Source: CAYPEZ01 sp964409985 (lineage in GTDB: Bacteria; Patescibacteriota; Minisyncoccia; Phycocordibacterales; UBA6899). Taken from it: 19,276 nucleotides of DNA. The stretch lies in the NCBI GenBank assembly GCA_964409985.1, contig CAYPEZ010000017.1, forward strand, positions 1 to 19,276, given 5' to 3'. Positions 14,150-19,276 of the stretch are shown piece after piece (the stretch's first letter is position 1; every line of letters begins with the position of its first letter). Position numbers and translations under genes: made by a program. Under the pieces are notes generated by a model. It made no database searches. It saw only the letters and a program-made list of their open reading frames with translations, and had not been told where the DNA came from.

Positions 14150-15416
14150 TCTCTTTTTGAGCATTGGAGCTATTGCTGTGGTTGGAAGCCTCTTTGGGGT
14201 GGGGGTTGCCTTTGCTCAAACTGACCGCCAAATCGAGCTCAAAACACAGATCATCTCGAAGCAACAAGAAATTCAGCAGCTTGAAGAAGAGGTAAAACAA
14301 CACCAACGTGATCTCGAGACAGCCCAAGGAGAAAAGAAAACGCTCCAGACAGCAGTAAAAACCATTGATGCCACAAGAAAAAAATTGAGCACTGATATTG
14401 CTTTGACGCAAAGGAAAATTGATACCACATCGTTGTCAATCGAAGAACTCGGGATTGAAATGAAAGACAAAGAAATACGCATTAATCGATCTAAAGAGGC
14501 GGTCGGGAAAATGATCCGTCTTCTCCATGAGTTTTCTCAAGAGACACTCGTTGAACTCCTGTTTGCGAATGAGTCTATGTCGACACTGTTCACTGATGCA
14601 GACCAGCTGACTCGACTAAAGGAAGAAGTATCTACACAAATATCCGATCTGAAGATTCTGCAAGCGGAACTAGGACGAAAAAAAGAAGAAGCCGAAATAG
14701 CAAAAAAAGATCTTCTTGATCTGAACTCTCGTATTCAAGATCAAAAACGTATTGCTGACGCCAAACGAAAAGAACAAGCGACACTCCTCGACGAGACAAA
14801 AAATAAAGAGGCAAATTACAAGAAACTCCTCACCGAGAAACAAGAACGTATTAAGCAATTTGCACGTGAAGTAGAAGATTATGAAAATCAACTTCGATAC
14901 GAACTAGATCCTCAAAGTATTCCTAAGGTAGGAACCAAGGCACTATCCTGGCCGCTTGCTTCTGTATTTATTACGCAACACTTTGGATCATCACAGTCGG
15001 CAAAACGTCTTTATACAACAGGAACGCATAACGGCGTTGATTTTCGAGCTACTGTCGGGACTCCGGTCCTGAGTGCTGCGAGTGGGGTAGTCGTTGATAC
15101 TGGTGATACGGACCTTACGTGTCGTGGTGCGTCGTATGGACGATGGGTCCTTATTCGACACAACAACGGGCTATCGACGCTTTATGGACACCTAGAACTT
15201 ATACGTGTCGGAAAGGGTGAGCAGGTCGTCCCAGGTCAGACTATTGGGTATAGTGGAAATACGGGGTATTCCACTGGACCACATCTTCACTTTACCGTAT
15301 TTGCTTCTGCGGCGGTGCGTGTTGATTCACTTCCGTCCTCCTCCTGTAAAAATGCTGTATACAAGATTCCCGTCTCACCAAGAAACGGATATCTTGACCC
15401 AGAGAGTTATTTATGA
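14094..15416 (+). CDS. Secreted coiled-coil M23 metallopeptidase (EnvC/NlpD-like)
   Basis: The protein remodels murein or activates amidases outside the membrane. The visible frame of 440 residues has a signal sequence (about 15-41, LFLSIGAIAVVGSLFGVGVAFA then QT, with a signal-peptidase I-like AFA site). A long coiled coil follows (about 43-275), rich in Glu, Lys and Gln heptads, then a C-terminal lysostaphin-type M23 domain. Zinc ligands are all present: H312 and D316 in THNGVDF, and H399 of PHLHF (397-399), with His366 in LYGHLEL as the further active-site histidine. This layout matches EnvC-type proteins with a live rather than degenerate peptidase. ATG 14094 overlaps gltX by 56 nt. ATG 14118 is an equally possible start and would leave a cleaner signal peptide. 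Confidence 0.9.
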   Translation: MNQFVVSRMHKNSFRQHLNLFLSIGAIAVVGSLFGVGVAFAQTDRQIELKTQIISKQQEIQQLEEEVKQHQRDLETAQGEKKTLQTAVKTIDATRKKLSTDIALTQRKIDTTSLSIEELGIEMKDKEIRINRSKEAVGKMIRLLHEFSQETLVELLFANESMSTLFTDADQLTRLKEEVSTQISDLKILQAELGRKKEEAEIAKKDLLDLNSRIQDQKRIADAKRKEQATLLDETKNKEANYKKLLTEKQERIKQFAREVEDYENQLRYELDPQSIPKVGTKALSWPLASVFITQHFGSSQSAKRLYTTGTHNGVDFRATVGTPVLSAASGVVVDTGDTDLTCRGASYGRWVLIRHNNGLSTLYGHLELIRVGKGEQVVPGQTIGYSGNTGYSTGPHLHFTVFASAAVRVDSLPSSSCKNAVYKIPVSPRNGYLDPESYL

Positions 15417-15421
15417 GTCCA

Positions 15422-15450
15422 TTGACCAGAGGTGCTTTTTCAGGTATATT
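15422..15450 (+). promoter_or_regulatory. greA: Promoter of greA
   Basis: TTGACC (15422-15427), a 17-bp spacer and TATATT (15445-15450) lie in the 43-nt gap after the M23 gene. The -10 ends 9 nt before the ATG, giving a leader of only a few bases. No Shine-Dalgarno is present. Confidence 0.65.
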
Positions 15451-15459
15451 GGTCCCACT

Positions 15460-15921
15460 ATGGCAGAACAAAAAGAGTACGTGAGCAAAGAGAAATATCA
15501 GGAATTACAAAAGGAACTTGAACACCTGATGCACGTTCGTCGCAAGGAAATCGCTGAGAAACTTGAAGCGGCAAAGGCGCTCGGTGACCTTTCTGAAAAT
15601 GCTGAATATCATGCGGCTCGAGAAGAGCAGGCGGGTCTCGAAGAGCGCATCATGGAGCTTGAGCAAATTTTAAAGAATGCTCAAATAGTAAGTAAAGGGA
15701 AAAAGGACACTGTCGGCATTGGCTCAAAAGTTACCATTGATCGTGGTGGTAAAAAAATCTCATACGCAATTGTTGGGAGTGAAGAAGCCGATGTCTCTCA
15801 AGGAAAGATTTCAAATAAGTCTCCCCTCGGTGAATCACTTGTTGGAAAGCGAAAAGGAGATTCATTTTCTTTCTCAACTCCAACAGGGGAACAGCATGGT
15901 ACGCTCGTAGAGATTGAATAA
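15460..15921 (+). CDS. greA: Transcript cleavage factor GreA
   Basis: GreA enters the RNA polymerase secondary channel and stimulates cleavage of backtracked RNA. The protein has 153 residues, normal length. The N-terminal coiled coil carries the signature LGDLSENAEYHAAREEQ, with the tip acids Asp43 and Glu46. The C-terminal FKBP-like domain is recognisable from VGIGSKVTIDRGGKKISYAIVGSEEADVSQGKISNKSPLGESLVGKRKGDSFSF. ATG 15460 is chosen because the family begins within a few residues of a YVSKEKYQELQKEL helix and because a promoter precedes it. The frame is open further back to 15205, but that part lies inside the M23 gene and is not GreA-like. The region around its stop also serves as the lysS promoter. 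Confidence 0.95.
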   Translation: MAEQKEYVSKEKYQELQKELEHLMHVRRKEIAEKLEAAKALGDLSENAEYHAAREEQAGLEERIMELEQILKNAQIVSKGKKDTVGIGSKVTIDRGGKKISYAIVGSEEADVSQGKISNKSPLGESLVGKRKGDSFSFSTPTGEQHGTLVEIE

Positions 15922-15942
15922 TCCTCCATCTCACGGTACACT
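15914..15942 (+). promoter_or_regulatory. lysS: Promoter of lysS overlapping the greA stop
   Basis: TTGAAT (15914-15919), 17 bp, then TACACT (15937-15942), which ends 7 nt before GTG 15950. The -35 overlaps the last codons of greA. The geometry repeats that of greA itself and predicts a leaderless lysS message. Confidence 0.5.
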
Positions 15943-15949
15943 CACATTC

Positions 15950-17423
15950 GTGGCAGGGAAAGAAGAACTTCGTACTGAACGAATTAAAAAACTCGAGCAC
16001 TATAAGCTTTCGGGTGCTTCTGCATATCCGATAGGTATCCGTCCCCAAGCTTCTATTCAAGATATCAAACACCGCTTCCAAGACCTTCTTGGTCAGGATG
16101 CTGTACTCCAAGGGCGCNNNNNNNNNNGTGATGTCTATCCGTGGGCAAGGAGCTATTGCTTTTGTGGATCTTGATGACGGATCTGCACGCTTTCAGATTG
16201 TTTTTCGTAAAGGGGATATCGCCGAAGAACGCTTCTCTCTTTTTCGAGACACTGTTGATATGGCTGACTTCATTGAAGCTCGTGGAAAACTTTTTGTGAC
16301 AGAACGTGGAGTCGAGAGTCTCCTGGTCTTAGATTGGACCCTCTTAGGCAAGGCATTACTTCCGCTTCCAGATAAATGGCATGGGCTCCAAGATCTCGAA
16401 GAGCGTTTTCGCAAACGATATCTTGATACGCTTTCAAGCGAAGATGTAAAACAGCGCTTTGTCCTTAGATCAAAAGTAATTTCACGCATTCGTGCGATTC
16501 TTGATGAGGCTGGCTATCTTGAAGTGGAGACGCCAATGATGCAAATGATTCCAGGAGGGACAAATGCAGAGCCATTCCAAACTCATCACAATGCGCTTGA
16601 TATGGATCTCTTTATGCGTATTGCTCCTGAACTGTACTTGAAGCGATTGCTGGTCGGTGGATTCCCTAAGGTCTATGAAATAGGCAGAAATTTTCGAAAT
16701 GAAGGGATTGATACCACCCACAATCCTGAGTTCACCATGCTTGAGTTTTATGCAGCATATGAAAATGCCGCTAGCCAAATGGCTTTCGTAGAGTCCCTTT
16801 TTAAGCGTCTTGTTCAAGATGTCTTTGGGAAAGAAGAAATCCCTCACGGTGATGCTGTGATACGTCTCGAAAAGCCTTTTGCTCGAGTCACTTTATTCGG
16901 ACTATTCCGTGGATATGTTCAGACAAAAGATCCAGAGAAACTCGATTTTGAAGGATGGGTACGAGAAGCGGGAAGGCTTGGTGTGACGATAGAGAAAGGA
17001 GACTCGATGATGAAAATCATGGATACGATCTATAAACGCCATATTCGGCCTCAGCTGATACAGCCAGTGTTTATTACTGATTATCCAGTCGAGTACCTTC
17101 CACTCGCAAAACGAAAAGACGACAACCCACGTCTTGTTGATGCGTTTCAACTTGACGTTGGTGGCGTTGAACTCGTTAAGGCATTTTCAGAACTCAATGA
17201 TCCTCTTGATCAGAGGGCACGATTTGAAGAACAAGAAAAAAACCGCGGAGCGGGAGACAAAGAAGCGCAACAAATGGATGAAGACTTTTTAGAAGCTCTT
17301 GAGCATGGTATGCCTCCTGCCGGTGGTGTGGGGATCGGAATCGATCGCTTGATGATGCTTCTCTTGAATGTTGAAAACATTCGTGAGGTTATTCTCTTCC
17401 CAACACTTCGTCCGAAAGGATAA
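15950..17423 (+). CDS. lysS: Lysine--tRNA ligase, class II (LysRS), interrupted only by an assembly gap
   Basis: The enzyme charges tRNA-Lys. I chose GTG 15950, which puts KEELRTERIKKLEHYKLSGASAYP at the N-terminus, as is usual for LysRS; a TTG at 15914 would add 12 residues overlapping greA. The frame is broken by ten Ns at 16118-16127. The last codon before them (CGC) and the first after (GTG) are both complete, so deleting the Ns gives one open frame of 487 residues, the normal length. VLQGR joins VMSIRGQGAIAFVDLDDG with the spacing expected of the OB-fold anticodon domain. Class II motifs follow: GRNFRNEGIDTTHNPEFTMLE (from about 242) is motif 2 and GVGIGIDRLMM (from 456) is motif 3. Numbers exclude the Ns. 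It converges on the SulP gene. Confidence 0.93.
16118..16127. other. lysS: Ten-N scaffold gap
   Basis: Ten ambiguous bases split lysS into two frames. The codon phase and the fit of the flanking residues to LysRS indicate that nothing, or at most a multiple of three bases, is missing, so this is an assembly placeholder rather than a real frameshift. Confidence 0.95.
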
Positions 17424-17444
17424 GACATCTCTAGCGTGTCTTTT
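17422..17444 (+). terminator. Short terminator between convergent lysS and SulP genes
   Basis: AAGACA (17422-17427) pairs with TGTCTT (17437-17442) around a 9-nt loop, with TTTT ending at 17444 for + strand transcription. The lysS TAA overlaps the left edge and the SulP stop lies in the loop. The stem is only 6 bp, so efficiency is uncertain. Confidence 0.5.
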
Positions 17445-19131
17445 GTCTGAAATGTTCGAGTGCTAGGCTCGTCTTGGGGTAGAGGAATCCATCGTCGATT
17501 AATGCGCGAATACCATCCATTTTCTTCAAATGGGTGATCATGACTGCGTTGGCAGATGAAAGATAGACAGGCTTTTTGTGCCGACGAAGCTCCGCAATGG
17601 CCTCTTCCAACATTTGAGTCCCTTCGATATCAATCGAGAAAAGATCTCGTAAGCGAATAATGACTGCGTGAACGTTGTGTAAGCGTGAAAGATGTCTGAG
17701 GTTCGCTGCGTGTTGCGCATTGTCAATGTATCCCAAAAAACCGGCGATACTATATGTCACGACCTCGATCTGCTTGTCGTGTGGTAAATGAAGTGTGCGT
17801 TCCCCACGGTACTCTTCTTTGTGGCCATTTGTGTAATTGACAATGAGGTCAAACCTCCCGTGGCTAATACGATCAGCAAAGAGAAGAAGAGCAATGAAAG
17901 ATCCAATAAGTACACCGACCCCAGCGTCTTCAAATACCGTCACAAAAACAACAATAAGTGCAACAAAAAAACTCAGACGCTCGTGTATCCAAAATTCTTT
18001 AAATTGGTGAACTTCAATGAGTCCGATGGCTGTATTCATCAAAATAGCAGCAATGACAGCCATAGGAATATATGAAAAGAATGGGAGAACGAGGAGTGCA
18101 ATAACTGCTGTTGCCAATCCTGCAATGGTTCCAGACATGCGGTGGGTAGCCCCTGCCTTAATATTTGCTCCTGTGCGGATAAATACTCCTGTCGCAGGAA
18201 GTCCTCCCATGACTCCGCTTCCAATGTTTGCGAGCGCAAGTCCAAAAAGCTCTTGGCGTGCAGAGGATTGTGTTCGGGTAATTTTGTCCCCAATTTTTGC
18301 TGTAATCAATGTCTCTAGGACCGCAATAAGAGCAACAACACCTGAAATTTTTATGAGAGGGATGATCGCACTGGGGGTCGCAAGCATTTGAGTGATGTAT
18401 GGCCATGGTCCAGGGGCATAGAGGGCGCCAGAGAATGAACCAAATTTATCTCCGAGTGTCATGACATCAATGCTTGAAATGAAGCGACTCTCTACAAAAC
18501 CAAAAATAATGCCGAGGATGGAGATCGGGATTACGGCAGGAATTTTTGGAATAAAACGCTTGATGAGAATAATGAGAGCAATAAAAATAAGGAATACTCC
18601 AATCGTTCCGTGATCTACCTCAGCTTTGTGTGCCCAAAAGAGCCCAATGTCTCCCAAGAATGTCCCTGTTCGTTTAAGTGAGGAAAGGCCTGTCGCATCA
18701 AATAACTGTGATGCTGCGATAAGAAATGCCACACCTCCAGCGAAGCCATACATCACGCTTGAGGGAATGTAGTACAAAAAGCGGTCAGCATTAAGAAGCC
18801 ATATGACAAAAATCATGATTCCTACCAAAAGAGCGAGGAGTGGGAGGACAAGCGCTGCCATCCCAAATGGAGCAACGAGAGTTGCAGCAAAAAGTGTTGT
18901 TGTCAGTGCTCCAGCAGCCCCAATAATGTTGTAGTTACTTCCTCCAAAGAAACTTGCCAAGAGCGTTGCCCATATTCCTGTGATGAGGCCGGGGAGTGGC
19001 CCTGCCCCTGAGGCAATCGAGAGAGCAATAGAAAGTGGGACAGAGATAAGCGCCACTGTGAGCCCAGAGCGCCAGTTGTCTGAAGCAAGTGTTCGTATGG
19101 TTTTCCAATCAGTAATTGCATGAAATGTCAT
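17431..19131 (-). CDS. SulP-family anion transporter with STAS domain
   Basis: The SLC26/SulP protein probably moves a small anion (sulfate, bicarbonate or similar) across the inner membrane; the substrate cannot be inferred from sequence by eye. Its 566 residues give about 12-14 membrane helices (to about 430) and a C-terminal STAS domain (about 450-560). Family landmarks are the N-terminal SGLTVALISVPLSIALSIASGAGPLPGLITG and ANIGSGVMGGLPATGVFIRTGANIKAGATHRMSG (N302 onward). The STAS loop reads SIDIEG (499-504), with Glu503 in the place where anti-sigma antagonists carry a phosphorylatable Ser. The ATG at 19131 lacks a Shine-Dalgarno; TTTACG, 17 bp and TAAGGT end 6 nt upstream on this strand, a weak promoter-like match. 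It is the only - strand gene and stands apart functionally from the core cluster. Confidence 0.92.
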   Translation of the reverse strand: MTFHAITDWKTIRTLASDNWRSGLTVALISVPLSIALSIASGAGPLPGLITGIWATLLASFFGGSNYNIIGAAGALTTTLFAATLVAPFGMAALVLPLLALLVGIMIFVIWLLNADRFLYYIPSSVMYGFAGGVAFLIAASQLFDATGLSSLKRTGTFLGDIGLFWAHKAEVDHGTIGVFLIFIALIILIKRFIPKIPAVIPISILGIIFGFVESRFISSIDVMTLGDKFGSFSGALYAPGPWPYITQMLATPSAIIPLIKISGVVALIAVLETLITAKIGDKITRTQSSARQELFGLALANIGSGVMGGLPATGVFIRTGANIKAGATHRMSGTIAGLATAVIALLVLPFFSYIPMAVIAAILMNTAIGLIEVHQFKEFWIHERLSFFVALIVVFVTVFEDAGVGVLIGSFIALLLFADRISHGRFDLIVNYTNGHKEEYRGERTLHLPHDKQIEVVTYSIAGFLGYIDNAQHAANLRHLSRLHNVHAVIIRLRDLFSIDIEGTQMLEEAIAELRRHKKPVYLSSANAVMITHLKKMDGIRALIDDGFLYPKTSLALEHFRQKTR

Positions 19132-19177
19132 GCGGTGACCTTACCAAAACTCATTGCCCCCGTAAAGTCATGGTAAT

Positions 19178-19214
19178 AAAAAACCGTGCGTCGAGAATGC
19201 ACACGACGCACGGT
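19178..19214 (-). terminator. Strong hairpin with T tract reading toward the SulP gene
   Basis: ACCGTGCGTCG (19183-19193) and CGACGCACGGT (19204-19214) form a perfect 11-bp stem with a 10-nt loop. Read on the - strand it is followed by TTTTT (19182-19178), a rho-independent terminator. It lies about 45 nt before the SulP start, so it either ends a - strand gene beyond the right edge or attenuates the SulP leader. Confidence 0.82.
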
Positions 19215-19276
19215 GGAAATGCCGCTTGAACTAACCAAAGTTTTGATACGGCAATTGATATGTATGTAATACAGGT
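19215..19276. other. Right-edge non-coding sequence
   Basis: No gene is visible in the last 62 nt. TTGATA near 19245 and TAATAC 18 bp later could form a weak + strand promoter for a gene outside the window; this is only a possibility. Confidence 0.25.

Noticed and set aside
15205..15459. Long N-terminal extension of greA in the same frame
   Set aside because: It lies inside the M23 peptidase gene and is not GreA-like; a promoter and the family N-terminus point to ATG 15460.
15914..15949. TTG start for lysS overlapping greA
   Set aside because: The additional 12 residues are not LysRS-like, and GTG 15950 is preceded by a promoter with the same spacing as greA.
19170..19229. 19-residue ORF on the + strand
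   Set aside because: It consists largely of the terminator hairpin, with no ribosome-binding site or family resemblance.
1..19276. CRISPR array, IS element, integrase/att site, rRNA or tRNA
   Set aside because: No spaced direct repeats, transposase or integrase motifs, terminal inverted repeats, or RNA gene consensus were found on either strand.

Overview
The window looks like part of a metagenome-assembled bacterial chromosome. It carries a 10-N scaffold gap, genes are packed with short gaps or overlaps, and UGA works as a normal stop. The gene families and the streamlined murein/aminoacyl-tRNA synthetase island fit Candidatus Patescibacteria (CPR), most likely a Parcubacteria-type lineage. 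That placement is inferred from family resemblance and gene order, not from a phylogenetic marker. All genes lie on the + strand except the last one.

Left accessory part (1-5803). A 5'-truncated HEAT-repeat/SAM-methyltransferase fusion overlaps a second fusion, a CYTH (triphosphate tunnel) domain joined to a nucleoside-deoxyribosyltransferase-like (DUF4406-type) domain. This pair is the best candidate for an undescribed biochemical system. Next is a self-contained unit for a small PQ-loop/SWEET-like membrane protein, with a consensus promoter, strong Shine-Dalgarno and rho-independent terminator. A second near-identical promoter (GTGCTATAAT) starts a set of three genes: a SET-domain lysine methyltransferase, a 62-residue single-TM protein and an orphan multi-TM histidine kinase with an unusual H-box.

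Core part (5949-17423). The order is trpS, scpA, scpB, D,D-carboxypeptidase, mraY, ftsW, murG, gltX, an EnvC-like M23 peptidase, greA, lysS. These cover chromosome condensation (ScpAB), lipid I/II synthesis and murein polymerisation, trimming and remodelling (MraY, MurG, FtsW, carboxypeptidase, M23), tRNA charging and transcript-cleavage rescue. The cluster resembles a pruned dcw cluster: murC, murD, ftsQ and ftsZ are absent between or beside the genes that remain. Most of these genes lack a Shine-Dalgarno, and several have a -10-like hexamer 6-9 nt before the start codon. This suggests many leaderless or near-leaderless internal transcripts. lysS is split only by the N gap; removing the Ns restores one intact reading frame.

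Right end (17424-19276). A SulP-type anion transporter with a STAS domain lies on the - strand, 7 nt from lysS and converging on it. Upstream of it are a perfect 11-bp hairpin with a T tract on the - strand and about 60 nt with no gene. No rRNA, tRNA, CRISPR array, transposase or integrase was recognised. No stretch longer than 300 nt lacks a gene.
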